From Deltaproteobacteria bacterium (GTDB taxonomy: Bacteria; Desulfobacterota; Desulfomonilia; UBA1062): DNA of 64,000 nt. Location of the stretch: the NCBI GenBank assembly GCA_018433775.1, contig JAHDQN010000022.1, forward strand, positions 62,001-126,000, read 5' to 3'. The translations under genes and the position numbers were made by a program. The notes under the pieces were generated by a model that worked only from the letters and a program-made list of their open reading frames with translations, was not told the DNA's origin and did not search any database. This document shows, piece by piece, positions 36,693 through 45,202 of this stretch. How positions within the stretch are numbered: position 1 is the first letter of the stretch; every line of letters starts with the position of its first letter.

Positions 36693-37975
36693 CTGCATTC
36701 CTCCTGGGTGTTCATCTCGGTTACGGTGACGAGCACGGAACCGGGAATCTCCGGATACTGCCGTGAAACCGGGACGCCCGGGACGATCCCGGCGCTCTTG
36801 AGTTCTTTCAGCTTGTCCTCGTCCATGGGGATCGCGAACTCGTGGAAGACCGGGGCGGAGAAGACCGGCGCAATGCCCTTTTCCTTGAGCAGACCCATGA
36901 GAAAGCGTGCCCCGGCCGCGCACTGCAGTGCCGTTCTTTTAAGTCCCTCCGGCCCCATGGCGCTCAGGTAGATTGCGGCCCTCAGGGCACAGAGGCCCTG
37001 GTTCGTGCAGATGTTGGAGGTGGCCTTTTCCCTGCGGATGTGCTGCTCGCGCGTGGAGAGGGTGAGGCAGAAGGCCTGGGAGCCCTCACGGTCTTTCGTG
37101 AGCCCCACCACCCTGCCGGGCATGCGGCGGACATGCTCTTTCCGAGTGCAGAAAAAGCCCAGCAGGGGGCCTCCTGCGCCGGCCGGATTGCCGAAGGACT
37201 GTGCCTCGCCCAGCACCACGTCGGGACCGTACTCTCCGGGGGCCTTCAGGACGCCCAGGGAGAGCGCCTCGGTGACCGCAACCCCCCAGAAGCCCGCCCT
37301 GCCCGAGACGACCCGGGCCACCTGTTCCATGGGTTCGATCACACCGAAGTAGTTTGGGCTCTGGATGAAGAAGGCCGTATCCGGACCCGCCGACTTTTCC
37401 AGGGCGTCGAGATCGGTCTGTCCCGTTACAGGGTCAAAGGGAATCTCCACGATCCCGTCAACTTCCGCATGAGCGAGATAGGTCCTGAGCACGCTGCGAT
37501 AGGAAGGCTGCATGGCCCGCGTGACCGCCACCCGCCTGATGCCCTTGATCCTTAAGGCCATGAGGGCGGCCTCGGCCAGGGCCGTGGCCCCGTCGTACAT
37601 GGACGCGTTGGACACCTCCATGCCGGTGAGGCCGGCCATCATGCTCTGGTACTCGAAGATCGCCTGGAGGGTCCCCTGGCTGATCTCGGGCTGGTACGGG
37701 GTGTAGGCGGTGACGAACTCCTGGCGCGAGGCCAGTGCGTCCACGGCCGCGGGGATGTGGTGGCGGTAGATCCCGCCCCCGGCAAAGACCACCCGGGAAG
37801 GACGGAAATCCAGCTCCCTGCGGAGCGATTCTTCGTCCTTCGGGCCTTCCACGGCAAGCCCGGCCCCGCAGAGCAGGGCGGGGGGGATGGTGGAGAAGAC
37901 CTCGTCGGGGCGCTCGATCCCTATGGCGGCCAGAATTCTCCCGAGATCCTCACCATTGTGGGAGATATATGACAT
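36671..37975 (-). CDS. gcvPA: Glycine dehydrogenase (decarboxylating) subunit 1
   Basis: Partner of gcvPB in the glycine decarboxylase heterotetramer. It has 434 residues. It begins MSYISHNGEDLGRILAAIGI and has FAGGGIYRHHIPAAVDALASR, TAYTPYQPEISQGTLQAIFE and YDGATALAEAA, all signature strings of the subunit. It reacts with glycine and passes aminomethyl to the lipoyl arm of GcvH. It follows gcvH directly (TAG then ATG). Confidence 0.96.
   Translation of the reverse strand: MSYISHNGEDLGRILAAIGIERPDEVFSTIPPALLCGAGLAVEGPKDEESLRRELDFRPSRVVFAGGGIYRHHIPAAVDALASRQEFVTAYTPYQPEISQGTLQAIFEYQSMMAGLTGMEVSNASMYDGATALAEAALMALRIKGIRRVAVTRAMQPSYRSVLRTYLAHAEVDGIVEIPFDPVTGQTDLDALEKSAGPDTAFFIQSPNYFGVIEPMEQVARVVSGRAGFWGVAVTEALSLGVLKAPGEYGPDVVLGEAQSFGNPAGAGGPLLGFFCTRKEHVRRMPGRVVGLTKDREGSQAFCLTLSTREQHIRREKATSNICTNQGLCALRAAIYLSAMGPEGLKRTALQCAAGARFLMGLLKEKGIAPVFSAPVFHEFAIPMDEDKLKELKSAGIVPGVPVSRQYPEIPGSVLVTVTEMNTQEECRCLATNM
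36700..36705 (-). promoter_or_regulatory. Ribosome binding site that sets the gcvPB start at 36692
   Basis: Reverse-strand AGGAGG, seven bases before ATG 36692 and only one base before the alternative ATG 36698. The spacing favours 36692. Confidence 0.7.
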
Positions 37976-38368
37976 CTATTTCGCCTCTGCCTCGACATAC
38001 GCCTGGTAGGCCCGCGCATCCATGAGCGTGTCGACCTGGGCGGGGTCGTTGACCTTCAGGACCACCATCCAGGCCTCTCCATAGCAGTCCTGATTCACGA
38101 GCTCGGGCGTGTCCGTGAGCGCCCCGTTCACTTTGAAGACCTCGCCGTCCACCGGCGCATAGATCTCGGAGACCGCCTTGACCGACTCCACGGTTCCGAT
38201 CGGGTCTCCCTTGGCAACGACGGTGCCCACTTCCACAAGCTCGACGAACACGATGTCTCCCAGCTCGTGCTGGGCATAGTCCGTGATGCCGACTCTCATC
38301 ATGCCGTCTTCCACCATTTCGCCCCACTCATGATCTTCCGTATAATAAAGCTGCTCCGGTATTTCCAT
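37976..38368 (-). CDS. gcvH: Glycine cleavage system H protein
   Basis: A 130-residue lipoyl carrier. The lipoylated lysine is in VESVKAVSEIYAP near 61-73, within GTVESVKAVSE. The fold also shows YYTEDHEWGEMV at the start and NDPAQVDTLMDARAYQAYVE at the end. AGGAGG lies before ATG 38368. A lipoate attachment gene (lplA or lipB/lipA) is not in the window, so lipoylation must come from elsewhere. Confidence 0.97.
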   Translation of the reverse strand: MEIPEQLYYTEDHEWGEMVEDGMMRVGITDYAQHELGDIVFVELVEVGTVVAKGDPIGTVESVKAVSEIYAPVDGEVFKVNGALTDTPELVNQDCYGEAWMVVLKVNDPAQVDTLMDARAYQAYVEAEAK

Positions 38369-38390
38369 GGAAGTTCCTCCTCTGCATCGT

Positions 38391-39467
38391 TCATTTTCCG
38401 GCCGCTCTCACGAACGGCGGCCGCACTACGGTTGATTTCAGGTGCCTGTCCCTCACGACGATCTCGACCTCGTCATTTTCCTCTACAGACTTGTCGAGGT
38501 AGGCCAGCGCGATCCCGGTGCCCAGGATCGGAGAGACGCTTCCCGAGGTGACGGCGCCTACCTTCTGCCCGTTCTTCATACATACGAACCCCTGCCGGGG
38601 AACGCCCCGCTCCTTGAGAACCAGCCCGCGCAGCCGCCGTGAAACGCCCTGCCCGGACTGCCGCTTCAGGGCCTCTAGGCCGATGAACCCGGGCTTGTCC
38701 AGGTCCACGGCAAAGTTCAGGCCGGCTTCTATCGGCGTGGTGGTCTCGTCGATGTCATTGCCGTGCAGGGGGTATCCCATCTCGAGCCTCAGGGTATCGC
38801 GCGCGCCCAGCCCGCACGGCCGGGCCCCCTGCTCCACCAGACTCGACCAGAGACCCGGTGCCTTCTCCGAGGGGAGGAAGATCTCCACCCCGCCCGCACC
38901 GGTATAGCCGGTCTTTGATATCATGATATCACAGTACTGCACGGTGGCAAGGACGGTGAAGGTGTAATTCTTCAGGGTATCCGGGTCGAAATCCAGATAA
39001 TCCTTGAAGATGCGGGCCGCATCCGGGCCCTGGAGGGCGATCAGGGCCGTCTCTGCGCTCCTGTCTTCGATGACGGCGCCCTCGCGGTTCTGCCCGATGA
39101 CCCAGCGGAGGTCGTTTTCGGTGTTGGATGCATTGACGCAGAGCATGTAGGCTTCTCCGGGCTCCACGCAGTATACGGTGAGGTCGTCGATGATGCCGCC
39201 CTGCTCGTTGAGGAAAAAGCTGTAGAGCACCCGGTTCTTCGGCATGGCCGGGATATCCCTGGTGAGAATCCGGTTGAGGAAGGGAACGCTCTCTTTGCCG
39301 CCGACCCGGATCTCTCCCATGTGGCTCGCATCGAAGAGCCCTGCCGAGTTTCGGACGGCCAGGTGCTCTTCCCGGATCCCGGTGTACCACACGGGCATCT
39401 CCCATCCGTGGAAATCCACGATCCTGGCCCCGAGTTTTTCATGTTCATGATACAGTGGAGTTCTCAT
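38391..39467 (-). CDS. gcvT: Aminomethyltransferase (glycine cleavage T protein)
   Basis: Transfers the aminomethyl group from GcvH to tetrahydrofolate, making methylene-THF and ammonia. The 358-residue protein starts MRTPLYHEHEKLGARIVDFHGWEMP and has the folate-binding region (SHMGEIRVGG, GYTGAGGVEIF, LEMGYPLHGNDIDE). ATG 39467 is chosen; the first seven residues of a longer frame from 39488 do not fit the family. Together with gcvH, gcvPA and gcvPB it forms a complete GCS minus the L-protein. No glycine riboswitch was seen in the 154 bp upstream. Confidence 0.95.
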   Translation of the reverse strand: MRTPLYHEHEKLGARIVDFHGWEMPVWYTGIREEHLAVRNSAGLFDASHMGEIRVGGKESVPFLNRILTRDIPAMPKNRVLYSFFLNEQGGIIDDLTVYCVEPGEAYMLCVNASNTENDLRWVIGQNREGAVIEDRSAETALIALQGPDAARIFKDYLDFDPDTLKNYTFTVLATVQYCDIMISKTGYTGAGGVEIFLPSEKAPGLWSSLVEQGARPCGLGARDTLRLEMGYPLHGNDIDETTTPIEAGLNFAVDLDKPGFIGLEALKRQSGQGVSRRLRGLVLKERGVPRQGFVCMKNGQKVGAVTSGSVSPILGTGIALAYLDKSVEENDEVEIVVRDRHLKSTVVRPPFVRAAGK

Positions 39468-39621
39468 TGCTCCCCATCCTTTCTGCATGCCGGTATTTTA
39501 TTCGAGCGTATCCCTCTTATGCCTGCGCGCGCACGTATTCTCACAGGAAAGGCGCCTCCTTTTTACGAGACGGGTGCTCATAAGCCCCGCCGATTACATG
39601 CCGCAGCGCCAGGGAAATGAG

Positions 39622-40470
39622 TCAGGACACACGGGCCTTTGCCGCGATCAGGGTGTTGTCCAGCAGCATGGTGATCGTCATGGGGCCGACGCCGCCGGGA
39701 ACCGGGGTGATGAGCGACGCGCGTTTCTTCGCCTCATCGAACTGAACGTCTCCCTTGAGCCCGGTTTCGGTCCGGTTCATGCCCACATCGATCACCACCG
39801 CCCCGTCCTTGATCCATTCGCCCCTGACGAACTCCGCCCTGCCGATGGCCGCCACAACGATGTCGGCCGCGGCCACCTTGTCGGCGAGGTTCCGGGTGCG
39901 CGAATGGCAGATCGTGATGGTGGCGTGCCGCATCATGAGCAGAAGCGCGGCAGGCTTGCCCACGATGTTGCTCCTGCCGATGATCACCGCGTCTTTCCCT
40001 TTTGGGTCCACCCCGTGCTCGTCGAGCATGTAGATGATGCCCCGGGGTGTGCACGGAACCAGGGTGGGCTCTCCCATGAGAAGCCTGCCCATGCTGTAGG
40101 GATGGAACCCGTCCACGTCCTTGGAAGGGTCGATCCGCAGGAGCACCTCCCGCTCCTCGAGGTGAGCGGGCAGGGGGAGCTGGACCAGGATGCCGTCCAC
40201 CTCGTTGTCGGCGTTGAGACGGTCGATCAGGGCCAGGAGCTCTTTCTGGGTCGTGCTCTCGTTCAGCAGGTATTCGAAGGATCGGATGCCGCACTGCTCG
40301 CAGCCGGCCTTTTTGTTCCGAACATAGATGGCAGAGGCGGGGTCCTGTCCCACGAGCACCACGGCCAGCCCCGGGGGCCTGCCGTATCTGCTGAGGAAGT
40401 CGTTCGCCTGCCGTGTTATTTCCTCGCGTTTTCTGCGGGAAAGTTCTTTTCCGTCGATGATGTTTCCCAC
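39622..40470 (-). CDS. folD: Methylene-THF dehydrogenase / methenyl-THF cyclohydrolase
   Basis: Bifunctional one-carbon enzyme of 282 residues. The catalytic lysine motif is [17 protein letters not shown] near 50-66, with [10 protein letters not shown] near 98, and the [14 protein letters not shown] cofactor loop near 161. It would oxidise methylene-THF made by GcvT and GlyA to formyl-THF for purines. Start GTG 40470 has AAGGAG six bases upstream. It reads toward gcvT, 154 bp away, so co-transcription is likely. Confidence 0.95.
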   Translation of the reverse strand: MGNIIDGKELSRRKREEITRQANDFLSRYGRPPGLAVVLVGQDPASAIYVRNKKAGCEQCGIRSFEYLLNESTTQKELLALIDRLNADNEVDGILVQLPLPAHLEEREVLLRIDPSKDVDGFHPYSMGRLLMGEPTLVPCTPRGIIYMLDEHGVDPKGKDAVIIGRSNIVGKPAALLLMMRHATITICHSRTRNLADKVAAADIVVAAIGRAEFVRGEWIKDGAVVIDVGMNRTETGLKGDVQFDEAKKRASLITPVPGGVGPMTITMLLDNTLIAAKARVS

Positions 40471-40491
40471 CGTGTTCTCCTTAATTATTAT

Positions 40492-41556
40492 CTAAGTCTT
40501 GTAGACCCACTTGACCGGAAGCGGGCGGAAGCTCACCGCGTGGGGCATGGGCAGGATCATCTCCATGTCCACGGCAAGCCAGCTGTAGTCGGGCCTCAAG
40601 ATCCTGAGCTTGCCGTCCGGCGGCGGGGTCCCCCATTCGGTGTGTTTGTAGGTCACGAAGAGGATCACGTCGAAGAACTGCTCGGACTCTCCCAGGGCAT
40701 ATCCCTGCCGGAAGCTCTCCTCGGTGATGTTGTAGGTTTCGACGAGCTGTTTGACCAGCGCCTTGTCGAACTGGATGACCGCATAGCGGCCAACGCCCTT
40801 CTCGGAGTAGCGGGTGAGCGTCTTGGTCTCGGCGCTGGACACATATACGGTGGCGAGCCCGGGCACGGACTTGAGGTACTGGGCCGCGCTGAGCGCCCCG
40901 GTCCTGCGGCCCCCCGTTGCCTGATGGTGGCAGCCGTAGTATTCGAAGAGCTTCTGCTGGAGGATCTCCGCATAGCGCTCGCCTTTTTCGTAGAGGCTCT
41001 TGGAAACGTAGCGCAGCTCCTTTGCCAGGCTCTCGGCGGCCTCGGCGATGGGCCAGTCCATCTTGACGTGGAAGTGCGTCAGGGAATAGCGGTTGCGCTT
41101 CTTGTAGCGGTTGTCCCGCTGGATGAGCAGGCAGTAGTCCACGTCGATGAGCTTTTCCAGGAGCTCGAAAAAGGAGTCGCGTTCGAAGAACCGGATCGTA
41201 GAGTAGAAGGGGCGGTGGAACTTGATGTCGGGCACCAGGGAGATCGTATCCTTGCGCACCCGGTTGGTGTCGGAGAACCGGATGTACTTCTGGTGGACCT
41301 CATCCAGGGTGTCTTCGCAGAACATGAGGAAGAAGGGCCTGGTCTCGGACGACTCTTTGGAGAACTCCTTTTTTTTGGGCCTGAGCTCGCTGGAATCGAC
41401 ATAGGGGTAGGGTATCTTCCTGGCCTGGCACCGCTGGTAGGGCTCTTCGAGGGCGATGGTCTTGAGCTTCCGCTCAAGCTCGTCCCGCAGGAACACATAG
41501 ATCGAGCGCCGTATCTTCTCGGTGTGTCCCAGTTCGAATCGCGAATTCTTTTCCAT
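40492..41556 (-). CDS. Conserved-looking protein of unknown function, 354 residues
   Basis: I do not recognise a family. The protein is soluble, with no signal peptide or membrane helix. Its N-terminal ~120 residues are rich in charged residues (FLRDELERKLKTIALEE, ELRPKKKEFSKESSE). The middle is helical, with ERYAEILQQKLFEYYGCHHQ, and the C-terminal region has FDVILFVTYKHTEWG and LRILRPDYSWLAVDMEM. It lies 57 bp downstream of rnpB and 21 bp before folD, on the same strand as both. The repeated basic and aromatic patches could bind nucleic acid or a phosphorylated ligand, but this is speculation. Confidence 0.7.
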   Translation of the reverse strand: MEKNSRFELGHTEKIRRSIYVFLRDELERKLKTIALEEPYQRCQARKIPYPYVDSSELRPKKKEFSKESSETRPFFLMFCEDTLDEVHQKYIRFSDTNRVRKDTISLVPDIKFHRPFYSTIRFFERDSFFELLEKLIDVDYCLLIQRDNRYKKRNRYSLTHFHVKMDWPIAEAAESLAKELRYVSKSLYEKGERYAEILQQKLFEYYGCHHQATGGRRTGALSAAQYLKSVPGLATVYVSSAETKTLTRYSEKGVGRYAVIQFDKALVKQLVETYNITEESFRQGYALGESEQFFDVILFVTYKHTEWGTPPPDGKLRILRPDYSWLAVDMEMILPMPHAVSFRPLPVKWVYKT

Positions 41557-41613
41557 GGAAAAAACCGATACGCTCCGTTATTCCTCAGCAATCACTATTA
41601 AAAAACAAGGCAT

Positions 41614-42000
41614 GAAGCAGTCCGTAAGCCGGGTTCTGTGTCCTGAGCCGGGTTGCCCCGGAACAGGCGGTGATCATTCATCTAGGGCGACAGTTGCCTG
41701 CCGCCTCGAGCGACCTACCCAGGGGCGGGACGGGCAATCCCTTGTGCTTTCGGCCCCTCTTTTGGTCTTGCTCCGGATGGGGTTTACCGAGCTTCCCCGG
41801 TCACCCGGGGAACTGGTGAGCTCTTACCTCACCGTTTCACCCTTGCTCCCACTGAAAAAGGGAAGCGGTCTGTTTTCTGTGGCACTTTCCCTGGGGTCAC
41901 CCCCGGTCGCCGTTAACGACCATCCTTGCCCTGCGGAGCCCGGACTTTCCTCTCGCGTCAGGCCGTTCGACCGGACGCCAGCGATCACCTGTCCTGCTTC
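41614..42000 (-). ncRNA. rnpB: RNase P RNA (bacterial type A)
   Basis: Read on the reverse strand, the ends pair as GAAGCAG/CTGCTTC (helix P1). The 5' part carries the conserved core AGAGGAAAGTCCGGGCTCC and ACAGAAAACAGACCGC; the 3' part ends AACCCGGCTTACGGACTGC. Length is ~387 nt, normal for type A. A run of six T lies just past P1 (plus-strand A-run 41601-41606), likely ending transcription. It is an independent unit next to the unknown 354-residue gene. Confidence 0.96.
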
Positions 42001-42011
42001 AACCTTTCACA

Positions 42012-42041
42012 ATCCTTACAAGATGAAGATGTCGAATTCAA
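42012..42041 (-). promoter_or_regulatory. Possible promoter of rnpB
   Basis: On the reverse strand TTGAAT (42041-42036) could be the -35 and AAGGAT (42017-42012) a weak -10, 18 bp apart. The -10 lies ~12 bases before the predicted 5' end of RNase P RNA, which fits. The -10 matches only half of the consensus. Confidence 0.35.
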
Positions 42042-42214
42042 GTATGAAATGGGAAAACTCTTAAAATCCTGGTATGATGGTACCTCTTATGATGCATGAA
42101 AGGTAAGGATGGATTCTTAAGGACTCATGCCTTTCCGCCCGCGGGGAAAGGCGATATGGTGCGTGGTGCCGGCCGTGTGCGGCTCACGGAAACAAGAAAC
42201 GGGAGGAATGCCAG

Positions 42215-44266
42215 GTGAAGGGAAAACAGGAATTCTTCAATATCTACCGGCACGGGTTTGTCCGGGTCGCCGCCTGCATACCGGAGGTGCGCGTGAGCGA
42301 TCCGGCGTTCAACGCCGGCAAGGTCCTCGACCTCGTCCGGAGCGCGCACGCGGGCAAGGCCGTTCTCGCCGTATTCCCGGAGCTCTGCCTTTCGGCATAC
42401 TCCAACGAAGACCTGTTTTTCCAGGAGGCGCTCCTGCGTTCGGTTCAGGACGCGCTTCTGCTCATCCTGCGCCAGACCGCCGGGCTCGACATGGTCATCG
42501 TGGCGGGCGCCCCGTGCAGGATCGAGGACGGTCTGTACAACTGCGGAGTGGTCATGCACCGGGGCAGGATCATGGGCATCGCGGTCAAGAGCTACCTGCC
42601 CAACTATCGGGAGTTTTACGAGGCACGCCAGTTCCGGCCCGCCCGGGAGCTTCCCGTTGATACCATCGACCTGTGTTCCCAGAGGGGGATTCCCATCGGC
42701 GCCGACCTTCTGTTCCGGGTGCCTGCCGTGCCCGGTTTCCGATTTTTCGTGGAGATCTGCGAGGACCTCTGGTCCCCGGTGCCGCCGTCGAGCTATGCCG
42801 CGCTGGCAGGGGCCACCGTCGTGGTGAACCTCTCGGCCTCCAACATCACCGCTGGCAAGGATGAGTATCGCCATGGGCTGGCGTCAAGCCAGTCTGCACG
42901 GTGCATGTCCGCATACATCTACACCGCGGCCGGATTCGGGGAGTCGACCACGGACCTGGCGTGGGACGGCCATGCCCTCGTGTATGAAAACGGCAACCTG
43001 GTGTCCGAGTCGAAGCGGTTTTCGTGGGAGCCCCAGGCTGCATTCGCGGATATTGACCTGGACCGGCTGATCTGCGACCGCATCAGGATGAACACCTTCC
43101 ATGATGCGAGAGCCTGCGCAGGATTCACCGCCTTCAGGGATATCTCCCTGGACCTCGAGCCCCCGGAGGGGCGGATTCTCCTGGAGCGGGGGATATCCCG
43201 CTTCCCCTATGTCCCGCTCCGCTCGGACTTGAGAGACAAACGATGCTTCGAGGTATACAATATCCAGGTGCAGGGGCTTGCCAAGCGGATGAAGGCCACC
43301 GGTATCCAGAACCTCGTCATCGGCGTATCGGGGGGGCTCGACTCCACCCATGCGCTCATCGTGTGCGCCCGTGCCATGGACGAGCTCGGCCTGCCCCGGA
43401 CGAACATCAAGGCCTTTACCATGCCCGGCTTCGCCACCTCGCAGAAGACCTACACCAACGCCTGCGACCTCATGTCGGCTTTACAGGTCGAGGCGGGCGA
43501 GATCGACATCAAACCGGGCTCCATGCGGATGATGGAGGACATCGGCCACCCCTATGCCGGGGGCGAGGAGGTCTATGACGTGACCTTCGAGAACGTCCAG
43601 GCAGGGCAGCGGACATCGGTGCTCTTCAGGCTGGCGAATCACCTGAACGCCCTGGTAGTGGGCACCGGGGACCTGAGCGAGCTCGCGCTGGGATGGAGCA
43701 CCTACGGGGTGGGGGATCACATGTCCCACTACAACGTCAATGCCAGCGTGCCCAAGACCCTGATCCAGTACGTGATCCGGTGGGTGGCCGATCGCGACCT
43801 CTTCGGCCCCGAGGCGTCACGGTCGCTCAAGGATATCCTCTCTACCGAGATCAGCCCCGAGCTCGTGCCGGGCACGAACAAAGAGCAGCCCGCCCAGAGC
43901 ACGGAAAAGACCATCGGCCCCTACGAGCTCCAGGACTTCAACACCTTCTATATCACCAGATACGGCTACCCGCCCTCAAAGGTGGCCTTCCTTTCCTGGT
44001 CCGCCTGGCACGACCGGGAAGCAGGGTCCTGGCCCGACATGCCCGAGGATGTCCGGAACGAGTATTCCCTTGCCGAGATCAAGGGCTGGCTCAGGGTTTT
44101 CATCAGGCGCTTCTTCAAGCTCAGCCAGTACAAGAGGTCGTGCGTCCCGAACGGCCCCAAGGTGGGCTCCGGAGGCTCGCTCTCCCCGCGCGGCGACTAC
44201 CGCGCGCCCAGCGACAGCGAGGACGCCCCCTGGATGGCCGATCTGGATACCGTGCCCGGGGAGTGA
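42215..44266 (+). CDS. nadE: Glutamine-dependent NAD+ synthase
   Basis: Final step of NAD synthesis, amidating deamido-NAD with glutamine nitrogen. The 683-residue protein is the two-domain form. Residues 1 to ~330 form a nitrilase-like glutaminase with the triad Glu56 (FPELCLS), Lys125 (VKSYLPNY) and Cys182 (EICEDLW). The synthetase follows with P-loop SGGLDS at 372-377. GTG 42215 is used, with GGGAGG eight bases upstream. The C-terminal tail YRAPSDSEDAPWMADLD is typical. No nadA, B or C genes are near. Confidence 0.95.
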   Translation: MKGKQEFFNIYRHGFVRVAACIPEVRVSDPAFNAGKVLDLVRSAHAGKAVLAVFPELCLSAYSNEDLFFQEALLRSVQDALLLILRQTAGLDMVIVAGAPCRIEDGLYNCGVVMHRGRIMGIAVKSYLPNYREFYEARQFRPARELPVDTIDLCSQRGIPIGADLLFRVPAVPGFRFFVEICEDLWSPVPPSSYAALAGATVVVNLSASNITAGKDEYRHGLASSQSARCMSAYIYTAAGFGESTTDLAWDGHALVYENGNLVSESKRFSWEPQAAFADIDLDRLICDRIRMNTFHDARACAGFTAFRDISLDLEPPEGRILLERGISRFPYVPLRSDLRDKRCFEVYNIQVQGLAKRMKATGIQNLVIGVSGGLDSTHALIVCARAMDELGLPRTNIKAFTMPGFATSQKTYTNACDLMSALQVEAGEIDIKPGSMRMMEDIGHPYAGGEEVYDVTFENVQAGQRTSVLFRLANHLNALVVGTGDLSELALGWSTYGVGDHMSHYNVNASVPKTLIQYVIRWVADRDLFGPEASRSLKDILSTEISPELVPGTNKEQPAQSTEKTIGPYELQDFNTFYITRYGYPPSKVAFLSWSAWHDREAGSWPDMPEDVRNEYSLAEIKGWLRVFIRRFFKLSQYKRSCVPNGPKVGSGGSLSPRGDYRAPSDSEDAPWMADLDTVPGE

Positions 44267-44348
44267 GCCTTTGTCTCCGGGCATGCAGCCCTGCTTAAAG
44301 ATTCCCGCCTTGACGGCCGAAGGAGCATGAATCAAGGGAGCGTGTGTG

Positions 44349-45179
44349 ATGGCAAAGGCCAGGACCGGGAAGAAAAAAGGCGGCAGGACCGAAACGGCGA
44401 AGAAGAGAAGCACCGAGGTAGAGAATATCCTTGATCAGGCGGATGCCCTGAAGATGTATCTGGAAAAGGGGGGTGCGGATTCCGTCAAGCAGCTCATTGT
44501 ATTTATGGACACCCTCAAGGACGCCATCATCTCGCTCACCCAGGGGGATCTGGAAAAGGCGGCCGAATGCATGAAGCGCCTGAGCGTGATCGCGACCACG
44601 GATCTCTTTCTGGGAATCGGCGAGATCACGCGAGACCTCCACGACTCCATCCAGGACATCCAGAGCTTTCTGGAACCCATCCTCACCAATATCACCGAAG
44701 CCGACATCCAGGGTCTCTCGACCAAGCTCACCCATGTCTCCAACCTCGTGAAAGACACCTCCGAGAGGACCCTTGATCTGCTCTTTTCCCGGCAGGAGGT
44801 GGCCCTGGCGGACAACATAGCCTTTGACGCCGTTGCACGGCTCATCGTCTCCGATGACAAGAAGGGGGCGCTCATAAAACTCAAGGATCTCAAATCACAC
44901 AACTCCGAGCTCGTCAACGAGCTCATGCGCATCAGCGAGCTGCAGATCCACGCCGACCTGGTGGATCAGATCATAAAAAAGGTGAGCAGGGTGGTCGACA
45001 ACATGGAGCAGCGTCTGGTCGAGCTCATCAGGCGATACGGGCACCATCACCCCGCCGTGCCCGGAACCGCCGCAAAAGACAGGCTCAGTCTCCGCGGCCC
45101 CGCCATTCCCGGAGAACGGAAAGGTGTCGCGTCGTCCCAGGACGAGGTGGATGATCTCCTGAAGTCTTTCAATCTCTAG
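44349..45179 (+). CDS. CheZ-like phosphatase family protein
   Basis: A 276-residue helical protein that resembles CheZ, the phosphatase of phospho-CheY. It shows TTDLFLGIGEITRDLHDSI near 83-101, like CheZ's long-hairpin start. A region ELQIHADLVDQIIKKV near 197-212 stands where CheZ has its catalytic AQDFQDLTGQVIKKV. The end EVDDLLKSFNL is like the CheY-binding tail. One glutamine of the catalytic pair (LQ) is kept; the acid residue is not clearly placed. No cheA or cheY is adjacent. The ATG is preferred to the GTG three bases earlier. Confidence 0.6.
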   Translation: MAKARTGKKKGGRTETAKKRSTEVENILDQADALKMYLEKGGADSVKQLIVFMDTLKDAIISLTQGDLEKAAECMKRLSVIATTDLFLGIGEITRDLHDSIQDIQSFLEPILTNITEADIQGLSTKLTHVSNLVKDTSERTLDLLFSRQEVALADNIAFDAVARLIVSDDKKGALIKLKDLKSHNSELVNELMRISELQIHADLVDQIIKKVSRVVDNMEQRLVELIRRYGHHHPAVPGTAAKDRLSLRGPAIPGERKGVASSQDEVDDLLKSFNL

Positions 45180-45202
45180 GTTTTTGCTGCATATAAATTT
45201 CT

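Noticed and set aside
39468-39621. Glycine riboswitch upstream of gcvT
   Set aside because: The conserved aptamer strings were not found in this 154-bp gap.
39487-41601. 704-codon plus-strand open frame
   Set aside because: It lies antisense to folD and the 354-residue gene. Long shadow frames are common in GC-rich coding DNA; no ribosome site or known domain.
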